This document shows, one piece after another, positions 1 through 5,416 of a stretch of 5,742 nt of DNA. Every line of letters starts with the position of its first letter. Positions within the stretch are counted from its first letter, which is position 1. The notes under the pieces are model-generated. The model had not been told where the DNA came from. It searched no databases and saw only the letters and a program-made list of their open reading frames with translations. The position numbers and the translations under genes were made by a program. This DNA comes from Kiritimatiellia bacterium (GTDB taxonomy: Bacteria > Verrucomicrobiota > Kiritimatiellia > RFP12 > UBA1067). The DNA lies in contig JAFYQC010000087.1 of the NCBI GenBank assembly GCA_017547265.1, positions 1 to 5,742 on the forward strand, read 5' to 3'.

Positions 1-2012
1 AGTCCAATTGCCGAGAATACATACCAAGCCGCCATCTGCCCCGAGTCGTCGTTTCCGCAGCAGCCGTCCGGCGCCGCCTTGTACAGTTCGCGACATATCT
101 GTCCGATACATTCGTCCGTCTTCCGTGGCCTGTCCGAGAAGCGGAAGAGATACGCAACGTGATGACTCGGCTCGTTGCCATGGGCATACTGCCCGACGAG
201 GCCCGAGACATCGTGCGTGAACGATGTGCCGTAGACCTCGTCCGTCTGCTCAAATAGAGCCTGCAGTCTCGCCCCGAACGCAGTCTTGCCGCCCATCGCC
301 GCAACAAGACCCGGAATGTCGTGCATCACATGCCACGTATATTGCCATGCATTGCCTTCTGTGAAGTCATTGTCCGCCCACGGCCCTGCTCCGCACAACT
401 TCGGATCGAACGGTTCCCGCCAATTCCCCTTTGAATCCCTGCCTCGCATGAAACCTACTGATGCATCATAGACATTCCGCCAGTTCTGCGAGCGCCTTGC
501 GAAGAACGCAGCATCCTCGTTCTTGCCGAGTGCAGCGGCAAACTTTGCCGCGCAGGCATCGTCATAGGCGCATTCCAACAGGCGGGAAACCGACTCACCC
601 TTCACCTTGCGTCCATGATATGTGTCTCTGCCATCTTCGGAAAGCATGTCAAATGGATAGTAGCCGTACGTGTCCAAAAGATCCCAGTCCTCCTTCAAGA
701 GACCCCAAGTCCCCTCGCCGCTCTTGACATGTATCCGAGTGAGCGAATCCTTCACCGCCGCATAGGCGCGTTCCGCATCAAATCCGCCGAGGTCCTTCAG
801 ATAGGCGTCAACTACGATCGGCACGGCGTGATGCCCTACCATGCAGTGGTTCTCTCCCCCAAAGGCATGGAGAATCGGCAGATATCCCTGCCTTTCGTAT
901 GCCTCGACCATCGACCGTACGACGCCCGCCGTCACTTCGGGCGCGACAATAGTCTGAAGCGGAGAGCACGCCCTGAAAATGTCCCAGAGCGAGAGATTTG
1001 AATAGAAACGTTCGCCGATGTCGCCGATGTCGCTCGGGTGAATCATCGTGCGATAGAACGCAGACTCGAAAATAGTGCGCACCGGCTCTGGCGTCGTCGG
1101 ATCAAGTGTCAGCGCGGAAAGACGGCGATTCCACTCCGCTGCCGCACGCGCCCGCACGCCATCGAAGTCGAACGTTGGCATTTCCGCCGCCAGATTCCGC
1201 TCTGCGCCGAGTATCGAGCGTGTAGAAAGTCCAATTCTGACCTCGAGAACGCCGTCCGTTGGCACGCCGAAGTCGTATTCCCATATTTCCCCTCTGCCTA
1301 TTGCCGGAGCGGCAAGACGGCGCTTTGCCAGCACTGGATGTGAAAACGACAGAGCCACCCACCCTTCAATCTCGTTCCACTGAAGCTGCCTCAGATGCGC
1401 AACTGCTGTTGTCGGCGACGAGAGGCGAATGGCACCGTCGTAAACCTTCCGCCCGAAACTCGCCGCATCGTCGGAATCGTCCGACACAAAGCCAAAGATT
1501 CCCCAATTCGCGTCAACAAGGAGACGCACGGCATCCCCCTTCGGGAAGGTGAAGCGATATGCAGCGGAATGCGGGAGCGCAGACATCTCGCAGAAGATGC
1601 CGCTGTCAAGCTTGACGGCATAATAGCCTGGGACAGCTGTTTCCGTGGCCTTGATCATCCTCGCCGAATTAACAATGTCATCCGTGGCAAACGAAGCGGT
1701 TCCAGGCAGCAGTCCGAGCAATCCGCCAGTTCCGCACCCTATGCCATAAAAACGGCACAGCGAAAAACGGCATACATATGGATCGTCGTGCTGGTAGCCG
1801 CACGTATGCTTCCAGTCACCGACATAATGGTCGGCGAACGGCGACGTATCAGGCCCGACCTGAACCATGCCAAATGGCCAGGCAGCTGCAGGCGAGACAT
1901 GTCCAAGTCCCTTCGTCCCTATGAAAAGGTCAGGCGCGGAGAAAGCCGTCGCGGAAAGCGCGGCGAACAGAAGCAGGACAAGGCTACGAAACATGAGCAG
2001 GCTCTTCTCCAT
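1..2012 (-). CDS. GH92 family alpha-mannosidase, secreted, C-terminus cut by window edge
   Basis: Glycoside hydrolase family 92 enzymes are calcium-dependent exo-alpha-mannosidases that release mannose from alpha-mannans or N-glycans. The frame stays open for 670 residues from 2012 to the left edge; about 70 C-terminal residues of a usual ~740 are missing. An N-terminal hydrophobic stretch (about residues 8-26, LVLLLFAALSATAFSA) is a signal peptide, so the enzyme is exported. Family landmarks in order: GTKGLGHVSPAAAWPFGM (32-49), CGYQHDDPYV (71-80), SLWDIFRA (341-348), GGENHCMVGHH (385-395, E387 aligning with the family's proposed general acid), TEGNAWQYTW (551-560), GQYAHGNEPSHH (607-618) and GNDDSGQMAAWYVFSAIG (653-670, with the acidic catalytic-site residues). 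Oddity: the usual HTHLSG-like segment reads LCRFYG at 85-90. The first ATG (2012) has no Shine-Dalgarno. A second in-frame ATG at 1994 has purine-rich GGAGAAGAG ahead of it and still gives a complete signal peptide, so it may be the true start. The gene diverges from the XylR-like regulator. Confidence 0.94.
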   Translation of the reverse strand, partial: MEKSLLMFRSLVLLLFAALSATAFSAPDLFIGTKGLGHVSPAAAWPFGMVQVGPDTSPFADHYVGDWKHTCGYQHDDPYVCRFSLCRFYGIGCGTGGLLGLLPGTASFATDDIVNSARMIKATETAVPGYYAVKLDSGIFCEMSALPHSAAYRFTFPKGDAVRLLVDANWGIFGFVSDDSDDAASFGRKVYDGAIRLSSPTTAVAHLRQLQWNEIEGWVALSFSHPVLAKRRLAAPAIGRGEIWEYDFGVPTDGVLEVRIGLSTRSILGAERNLAAEMPTFDFDGVRARAAAEWNRRLSALTLDPTTPEPVRTIFESAFYRTMIHPSDIGDIGERFYSNLSLWDIFRACSPLQTIVAPEVTAGVVRSMVEAYERQGYLPILHAFGGENHCMVGHHAVPIVVDAYLKDLGGFDAERAYAAVKDSLTRIHVKSGEGTWGLLKEDWDLLDTYGYYPFDMLSEDGRDTYHGRKVKGESVSRLLECAYDDACAAKFAAALGKNEDAAFFARRSQNWRNVYDASVGFMRGRDSKGNWREPFDPKLCGAGPWADNDFTEGNAWQYTWHVMHDIPGLVAAMGGKTAFGARLQALFEQTDEVYGTSFTHDVSGLVGQYAHGNEPSHHVAYLFRFSDRPRKTDECIGQICRELYKAAPDGCCGNDDSGQMAAWYVFSAIG

Positions 2013-2100
2013 CGATTTTTGTGTAGTTCAGCCACCAGACCGAAACCGACTCCCCTTCGGACATGAAGGCAAGAAAGGTAAACGCCCAGTTATGCTATAC

Positions 2101-2113
2101 GTGAGTCATTATA
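2101..2113 (-). promoter_or_regulatory. Probable promoter of the GH92 gene (extended -10)
   Basis: On the minus strand a perfect TATAAT (2108-2113) is preceded by TGA, giving an extended -10 element TGnTATAAT. A start near 2101 would leave a leader of about 90 bases before the ATG at 2012. No good -35 box is visible at the usual distance, which fits an extended -10 promoter or one that needs an activator. The call rests on motif match and correct orientation only. Confidence 0.55.
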
Positions 2114-2134
2114 TCACACAATCACGCCACACTG

Positions 2135-2174
2135 CATCCATTTTGTAAAGTCAATTTACATCCTTTTTGTAAAG
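2135..2174. promoter_or_regulatory. Operator-like 16-base direct repeat in the divergent region
   Basis: CATCCATTTTGTAAAG (2135-2150) recurs as CATCCTTTTTGTAAAG (2159-2174), one mismatch in 16, start to start 24 bases. Direct repeats spaced about two helical turns are typical of AraC-family binding sites, including those of XylR. An inverted repeat TGTAAA-5-TTTACA (2144-2160) is embedded in it. The site lies 26-65 bases ahead of the regulator start and upstream of the GH92 promoter, so it could serve autoregulation, GH92 activation, or both. That the neighbouring regulator binds here is inference. Confidence 0.5.
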
Positions 2175-2186
2175 CGATTTTTATGG

Positions 2187-2197
2187 TATCATATTAT
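2187..2197 (+). promoter_or_regulatory. Possible -10 region of the regulator; leaderless start suspected
   Basis: AT-rich TATCAT (2187-2192) and TATTAT (2192-2197) lie directly ahead of the ATG at 2200, and no Shine-Dalgarno is present. Using TATCAT as the -10, transcription would begin at about 2199-2200, on the start codon itself. TTGTAA (2168-2173) is a possible -35 for TATTAT at 18 bases spacing, but that pair would start inside the gene. A more distant promoter (TATGCT/TATAC around 2091-2100) cannot be excluded. Confidence 0.35.
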
Positions 2198-2199
2198 GC

Positions 2200-3453
2200 A
2201 TGAAGGTCGTACTCTATTTCCAGTCATCGGCAAAGACAAATTCCGCCGCCGAAAAGCTCATAGGCGTTCGAGAGATTGCCGCCAAGACGGACTGGCATTT
2301 ACAAGTCATAGACGTCTTCACCTTGCCCGAGAAAGTTCGTCAGCTGGTTTCGTTCTGGAAACCATCCGGCATGATAGTCGAATGCGGCGAAAGGGCCGAT
2401 GACCTCTCTGTCTTCGCTGGATTTGCAAACATACCTGTGGTTTTTATCGACAAAGACCCCGACTCTCATCCAAAATGCGGCTTCTGCGTCCGCCATGACT
2501 CCTTGGCAGCAGGACTTGAGGCGGCAAAAGACCTTATGATGAAAGGCTTCGATAATTTCGCATTCGTTCCCTTCCCAGGCTCGTGGAGATGGAACGAAGA
2601 ACGCCGCGTTGGCTATCTTGAGGCTCTAGAACTCAATAACCACAGTTGCGCCGTATTCGAATCCAAGTCTCTGGACATTAACTCGCCGGCCTACGTCCGA
2701 GATCTTCGCATGTTTATCAATCGGCTGCAGAAACCATGCGCCATCTTCGTTGCCAACGACCATCCAGCAGAAAAGGTAATTGCCGAGGCAAGGCTACTAA
2801 ACTTCCAGATTCCAAACCAGATCGCCGTCCTTGGCGTCGACAACTACGAGCCAATCTGCGAGCACACGCAGCCGCGGCTTTCCTCCATGATGCCGGACTT
2901 TCGCCGCGGCGGGAACCTTGCGGCACTGATGCTGATTGCAATTCTGCGGGACGGCAAGAACTTCCGCGGTGCGCGAGTGCGAAAATACGGAACCCTTCAG
3001 ATAATTTGTCGCGAATCGACCCGCGTGCTGCGCAAGCCTGTCGATTCCGAAGTGGATGCGGCACTGAGGCTGATCCGAAACGAAGCCTGCAATGGGCTGA
3101 AGGCCGAAACGGTGATGAAGTCCTTCTCCTGTTCGCGCACTTTGGCCGCCACTAAGTTCCGCCGCGCAACAGGGCACTCGATCCTCGAGGAGATTCACGC
3201 AACGCAGCTTGAACGCGTCAAGGAAATGCTGTCCTATCCGAGTCAACAGCTCAAATCTCTCTCTGACTTCTGTGGATTCAAGAGCCCGAACACCCTCCGA
3301 AAGTTCTTCCTGCGCGAGACGGGCATGACAATGAGCGATTGGCGCAAGGCAATGCATGACCACATCGATCCAAAGCACGAAAGCCCCAGCGGATCTCCAA
3401 ATCTTACTGCCAAGAGGGTCACACCTGATTGCCATGGTAAAATGACACAGTAG
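2200..3453 (+). CDS. XylR-type transcriptional regulator (LacI-like sugar-binding domain plus AraC HTH)
   Basis: This 417-residue protein has the architecture of XylR: an N-terminal periplasmic-binding-protein-like effector domain (about residues 1-275) and a C-terminal AraC-type double helix-turn-helix (about 285-385). Supporting signatures are the opening beta strand MKVVLYFQSS, the hinge-like NIPVVFID (77-84), AIFVANDHPAEKV (181-193), IAVLGVDNYEPICEHTQPRLSSM (208-230) with the family's LGVDN...C...LSS pattern, and the second HTH, SLSDFCGFKSPNTLRKFF (353-370), followed by the conserved T-G-M-T-M-S-D-W-R stretch (374-382). There is no N-terminal LacI HTH, so DNA binding must come from the AraC part. 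The last ~30 residues are a polar tail. The protein begins at the first beta strand, which supports this ATG despite no Shine-Dalgarno. Divergent pairing with a mannosidase suggests it senses mannose or a mannoside; the real ligand is unknown. It converges on the DUF3800 gene downstream. Confidence 0.93.
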   Translation: MKVVLYFQSSAKTNSAAEKLIGVREIAAKTDWHLQVIDVFTLPEKVRQLVSFWKPSGMIVECGERADDLSVFAGFANIPVVFIDKDPDSHPKCGFCVRHDSLAAGLEAAKDLMMKGFDNFAFVPFPGSWRWNEERRVGYLEALELNNHSCAVFESKSLDINSPAYVRDLRMFINRLQKPCAIFVANDHPAEKVIAEARLLNFQIPNQIAVLGVDNYEPICEHTQPRLSSMMPDFRRGGNLAALMLIAILRDGKNFRGARVRKYGTLQIICRESTRVLRKPVDSEVDAALRLIRNEACNGLKAETVMKSFSCSRTLAATKFRRATGHSILEEIHATQLERVKEMLSYPSQQLKSLSDFCGFKSPNTLRKFFLRETGMTMSDWRKAMHDHIDPKHESPSGSPNLTAKRVTPDCHGKMTQ

Positions 3454-3476
3454 ATTTTCATCTTAATTAGCTCGCG

Positions 3477-3510
3477 GTTCTCCGGCAACATCGCGGCAAA
3501 TCTGCCGCGC
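3477..3510 (+). repeat. Hairpin-bearing intergenic repeat, copy 1
   Basis: A 15-base lead (GTTCTCCGGCAACAT, 3477-3491) is followed by a perfect 7-bp hairpin CGCGGCA-AATC-TGCCGCG (3492-3509). It lies between two convergent genes and ends one base before the DUF3800 stop codon. It may act as a two-way transcription end, although no T run follows on either strand. The same lead plus hairpin occurs at 4518-4551. Confidence 0.85.
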
Positions 3511-4353
3511 CTACACCTTGTCGCCAAAAATGAGAAGCGGATTCAACCGACAGTTGCCGCCGAGAACATGAATACCGCCAAGCTTATGTCCGTCTCGCTC
3601 GTAGCGGTACTGCAACGACTTGATGCGCTGACCAAACGTCTCGCGGATGATGTCGTAATCATGCGAGGCGTGGATACATGTCGCAGAATACTGTCCGCAG
3701 AACGCGCTTGTCGCCATCGGAGAAAGAATGCCAGATGCAACCCAATCGACAAGTTGCAGCAGAGCGTGATTGTCGCTATGCCCGAACAACGGCAATTCCG
3801 CCATGTATCGGTAGGCCGTTCCGTGTGCGCTAAGGTTCCATGTGAAGAGACTGTGCGCTACTGGGACATTCTTCACCTTGTTGCGGCTATCGAGAACAAT
3901 TACCCCCTTGTCGTTCTCGCGCATGAGCTTGTCCTCAAATGTCTGCGCCAGGCGTTGCATCGCAGCGGAATAGACACTGGCACCCTTAAACTCGGCGGAT
4001 GGAGTCTTTATGTAGACACGCGCAGATATGCGAGCGTCGTGCGATTCAAGAAGAGAAACAACCTCGGAAAGAAAACCAAGGATGTGACGCCGCGACTTGT
4101 GTGTTTCCTCCCGCAGTGCGCGGCGGATGTTCGCCCCTTTTACCTCGACTTTTAACCAGTCATGCCAATGTTGCGCACCTTGCGAATATGACGGGAAGTG
4201 CTTTTGCTTGAGGCGAATGACTTCACGGGTTATGCTCTCGAGATGTGACTGATTGACGATAAGCGCACACAAGAGAAACACCGGTTGGCTGTTTCTTTCA
4301 TTCGCATCGAACAATCCGGTATCGCCGGATTCATCGACATAGCACATGAACAT
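3511..4353 (-). CDS. DUF3800 domain-containing protein
   Basis: The 280-residue product matches the DUF3800 family. It starts with the diagnostic YVDESGD (residues 5-11), has a central beta strand ending in an acidic residue (VIVLDSR, 151-157), and has the late SDNHALLQLVDWVASG segment (193-208), equivalent to the family's Q-L-A-D-x-x-A motif. The spaced acidic residues D7, E8, D155 and D203 would suit a metal-dependent, RNase H-like nuclease fold, but this is a structural guess and no activity is established here. The family often occurs in mobile or defence neighbourhoods. No signal peptide or membrane segment is seen, so it should be cytosolic. ATG 4353 is chosen because GGAGG lies six bases ahead; an in-frame ATG at 4431 would add 26 poorly conserved residues with no ribosome binding site. 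The gene stands alone, with its own promoter and a leader hairpin, bounded by repeats at 3477 and 4518. Confidence 0.88.
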   Translation of the reverse strand: MFMCYVDESGDTGLFDANERNSQPVFLLCALIVNQSHLESITREVIRLKQKHFPSYSQGAQHWHDWLKVEVKGANIRRALREETHKSRRHILGFLSEVVSLLESHDARISARVYIKTPSAEFKGASVYSAAMQRLAQTFEDKLMRENDKGVIVLDSRNKVKNVPVAHSLFTWNLSAHGTAYRYMAELPLFGHSDNHALLQLVDWVASGILSPMATSAFCGQYSATCIHASHDYDIIRETFGQRIKSLQYRYERDGHKLGGIHVLGGNCRLNPLLIFGDKV

Positions 4354-4359
4354 TCGCCG

Positions 4360-4364
4360 CCTCC
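4360..4364 (-). promoter_or_regulatory. Ribosome binding site of the DUF3800 gene
   Basis: GGAGG on the minus strand lies six bases before the ATG at 4353 and decides the start. It follows directly after the T run of the leader hairpin and overlaps GGCGGCG (4355-4361), which could pair with the 3' arm of that hairpin. Confidence 0.85.
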
Positions 4365-4402
4365 AAAAAACATCAGCGGCGATACCTTTCGATACCGCCG
4401 CT
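4365..4402 (-). terminator. Attenuator-like hairpin with GNRA loop and T run in the DUF3800 leader
   Basis: On the minus strand AGCGGCGGTATC and GGTATCGCCGCT (4375-4402) form a continuous 12-bp stem with two G-U pairs, closed by a GAAA tetraloop. GATG and then six T residues (4365-4370) follow. Hairpin plus T run between promoter and ribosome binding site is the form of an intrinsic terminator used for attenuation. Two further GGCGGCG copies (4408-4414 and 4355-4361) could compete for the CGCCGC arm. Regulatory function is inferred, not shown. Confidence 0.55.
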
Positions 4403-4449
4403 GGACTCGCCGCCTTGACTAAGCACGGCATTGGTTAGTAACTGCGTGT

Positions 4450-4479
4450 ATTGTACCATATTCGACCGTGGCGACGCAA
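4450..4479 (-). promoter_or_regulatory. Probable promoter of the DUF3800 gene
   Basis: Minus-strand TACAAT (4450-4455) is preceded by TGG, giving an extended -10. TTGCGT (4474-4479) is a weak -35 at 18 bases. The start would be near 4443, giving a leader of about 90 bases that contains the hairpin at 4375-4402. The promoter lies inside the interval bounded by the two 34-base repeats. Confidence 0.5.
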
Positions 4480-4517
4480 GGGGGCGTCGAAATTTTTGGG
4501 CAAATGCGTCTCCCGCC

Positions 4518-4551
4518 GTTCTCCGACAACATCGCGGCACTTTTGCCGCGC
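4518..4551 (+). repeat. Hairpin-bearing intergenic repeat, copy 2
   Basis: The lead GTTCTCCGACAACAT (4518-4532) is followed by the hairpin CGCGGCA-CTTT-TGCCGCG (4533-4550). It matches copy 1 at all but one lead position and in both stem arms; only the four-base loop differs. It has the same orientation as copy 1, so the DUF3800 gene with its promoter and leader lies between the two. Confidence 0.85.
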
Positions 4552-4557
4552 ATGGTT

Positions 4558-4600
4558 GGGTTGTGGTTGAAGTAGCGGTTGGAGTTGGAGAATCACGGAT
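4558..4600 (+). repeat. Composite direct repeat, first copy
   Basis: GGGTTGTGGTTGAA (4558-4571) is followed by a 23-base block (4578-4600, beginning GTTGGAGTTGGAG and ending AATCACGGAT). Both parts recur exactly and in the same order at 4761-4774 and 4788-4810. Each copy begins 7-14 bases after a GCGGCA hairpin, so the hairpin and this tail form one larger duplicated unit. Confidence 0.8.
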
Positions 4601-4727
4601 GGAGAATGGATGGGTCGTGTTTGGGAGGACGGGTGAACGGTGGATGGGACAAGACAAGGACGGTTGGAGCGCAAACGAGGGGTCTCTTGTCGGATGGACG
4701 GAAGGACGGACGATGGAGAGGGCAAAA

Positions 4728-4747
4728 GCGCGGCAAATCTGCCGCGC
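4728..4747 (+). repeat. Hairpin repeat, copy 3
   Basis: This is a perfect 8-bp hairpin, GCGCGGCA-AATC-TGCCGCGC. The GTTCTCCG lead of copies 1 and 2 is absent. It is followed at 4761 by the same G-rich tail as copy 2. Confidence 0.85.
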
Positions 4748-4760
4748 CATTTCACTTTCT

Positions 4761-4810
4761 GGGTTGTGGTTGAATTGTGGATTGGTTGTTGGAGTTGGAG
4801 AATCACGGAT
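4761..4810 (+). repeat. Composite direct repeat, second copy
   Basis: This repeats GGGTTGTGGTTGAA (4761-4774) and the 23-base block ending AATCACGGAT (4788-4810). The spacer between the two blocks is 13 bases here and 6 in the first copy, so the copies have diverged by insertion or deletion. It lies downstream of hairpin copy 3. Confidence 0.8.
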
Positions 4811-4942
4811 TGAGGATGGTTGAGTCGAAATCGTGTGGTTCTTGGATTTGACCCGAAGGATGGTTGGCTCGTGGTTGCGTGGCGGTTGATTCCGTCCATA
4901 TCGGGGTTGAGAAATGGTTGAATCGGCGTCGGTCTTCCGAAA

Positions 4943-5001
4943 GCGGGCGAAGTTTGTCCGAAGGACGCTAAGGGGCGCGGGCGAAGTCCGTCCGTGGACG
5001 C
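4943..5001 (+). repeat. Pair of short hairpin repeats (GCGGGCGAAGT...GGACGC)
   Basis: Two units, 4943-4968 and 4977-5001, share GCGGGCGAAGT, a two-base variable step, GTCCG and GGACGC. In each, GTCC and GGAC form a small hairpin. The loop differs (GAA versus GT), while the arms are kept. They sit in the GC-rich half of the gene-free stretch. Confidence 0.65.
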
Positions 5002-5196
5002 GCGTGATTCGCGGACGATCCAACGGATCGGGCGAGACGCGGGCAACTCCGCTGCCCAAACCGAGCGCGGCGATTTTCGCTCAAGTCCGCTTGGCGACAA
5101 ACTGCACCCCTGCCAGAGCATCGCTTCGCGACTCGCTATCGCTCGGGGGATATGCGCTCGGTTTTCCGCCTCGGGTGGGCGTCTCGCCCTCTCCGT

Positions 5197-5216
5197 GCGC
5201 GGCAAAAGTGCCGCGC
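5197..5216 (+). repeat. Hairpin repeat, copy 4
   Basis: This is a perfect 8-bp hairpin, GCGCGGCA-AAAG-TGCCGCGC. The sequence ahead (GCGTCTC at 5179-5185, then CTCCG) resembles that ahead of copy 2 (GCGTCTC at 4506-4512, then TTCTCCG), so copy 4 looks like a shortened form of the same unit. Confidence 0.85.
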
Positions 5217-5288
5217 CCGCCTTTGGCGGGGCATGGCGAAGAGGCGGGGTAGGGTCGAGTAGAGTCGGCAACGACCCCGCGCAGCGGG

Positions 5289-5304
5289 GAGAGTAGGACG
5301 TCGC
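5289..5304 (+). repeat. Inverted 16-base match to the 3' end of the 5S rRNA gene
   Basis: GAGAGTAGGACGTCGC on the plus strand equals the minus-strand 5S sequence at 5421-5436, which covers the loop E side and the 3' part of helix I. The rest of the 5S gene is not present around it. It may be a remnant of a lost or rearranged 5S gene, or part of a repeat that captured a 5S tail. It lies outside the rRNA transcript if the terminator at 5361-5398 works. Confidence 0.6.
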
Positions 5305-5360
5305 ACCCCCGCTAGGGCGCCCTTCGGGCTCAGCTTCGCCGAGGGGGATATAGCTTTTGT

Positions 5361-5398
5361 AAAAAAGAGAAGCGCGTCTGACCGAAGGCCAGGCGCGC
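5361..5398 (-). terminator. Intrinsic terminator of the rRNA operon
   Basis: Downstream of 5S on the minus strand, GCGCG...CGCGC (5372-5398) forms a stem of about 11 bp with one C-A mismatch and a TTC loop. TTCTCTTTTTT follows (5361-5371). A run of eight T residues also directly follows the 5S gene (5409-5416), so termination or processing may occur in two steps. Confidence 0.85.
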
Positions 5399-5416
5399 AA
5401 CACAAAATAAAAAAAA

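Larger units (their letters stand above)
4555..4930 (+). repeat. Degenerate G-rich repeat tract
   Basis: The plus strand is rich in imperfect GGATGG, GGACGG and GGTTG units and poor in C, most clearly at 4555-4720. Variants such as GGATGGACGGAAGGACGGAC (4692-4711) show a rough 4-to-7-base periodicity. Four GGG runs fall within 4612-4648, a weak G-quadruplex candidate because the loops are up to 12 bases. It lies between the rRNA terminator and the DUF3800 promoter. Hairpin copy 3 is embedded in it. No function is evident. Confidence 0.6.
4480..5360. other. Gene-free, repeat-rich stretch between the DUF3800 promoter and the rRNA terminator
   Basis: No convincing gene is seen in about 880 bases. 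Long open frames exist on the minus strand (for example 4435-5403), but their products are low in complexity (S, P, T, Q, R rich), run through hairpin repeats and have no family motif. The left half, to about 4930, is a degenerate G-rich tract on the plus strand. The right half is GC-rich and dense in short inverted repeats, such as CGATCC-AAC-GGATCG (5016-5030), CCCCGC-GCA-GCGGGG (5275-5289) and GCCC-TTC-GGGC (5319-5329). The named repeats are listed separately. Confidence 0.7.

Noticed and set aside
1395..2066. 223-codon open frame on the plus strand
   Set aside because: It is antisense to the GH92 gene, whose opposite frame has clear family motifs along its whole length. The product is R/K-rich with no recognisable domain.
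2101..2126. CRP-like site or palindromic operator CGTGA...TCACG over the GH92 -10
   Set aside because: Half-site spacing does not fit a CRP site (TGTGA-6-TCACA), and five-base arms are easily found by chance.
2797..3435. 212-codon open frame on the minus strand
   Set aside because: It is antisense to the AraC-type domain of the regulator and has no domain signal.
5016..5030. Match between CAACGGATCG here and the 23S tail near 5648-5657
   Set aside because: The shared stretch is only about ten bases in a sequence rich in GATCG and CGG, so chance is sufficient.
4373..5059. 228-codon open frame on the minus strand
   Set aside because: It is another frame of the same repeat tract, overlaps the DUF3800 promoter and leader, and repeats the translated hairpin sequence.
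3492..5216. CRISPR array from the repeated hairpins
   Set aside because: The four copies are irregularly spaced (about 200 to 1040 bases apart), one gap contains a whole gene, and no cas gene is seen.
4435..5403. 322-codon open frame on the minus strand
   Set aside because: The product is low complexity (S, P, T, Q, R), passes through three hairpin repeats and the rRNA terminator, has no family motif and no ribosome binding site. It is open because the tract is poor in stop codons.
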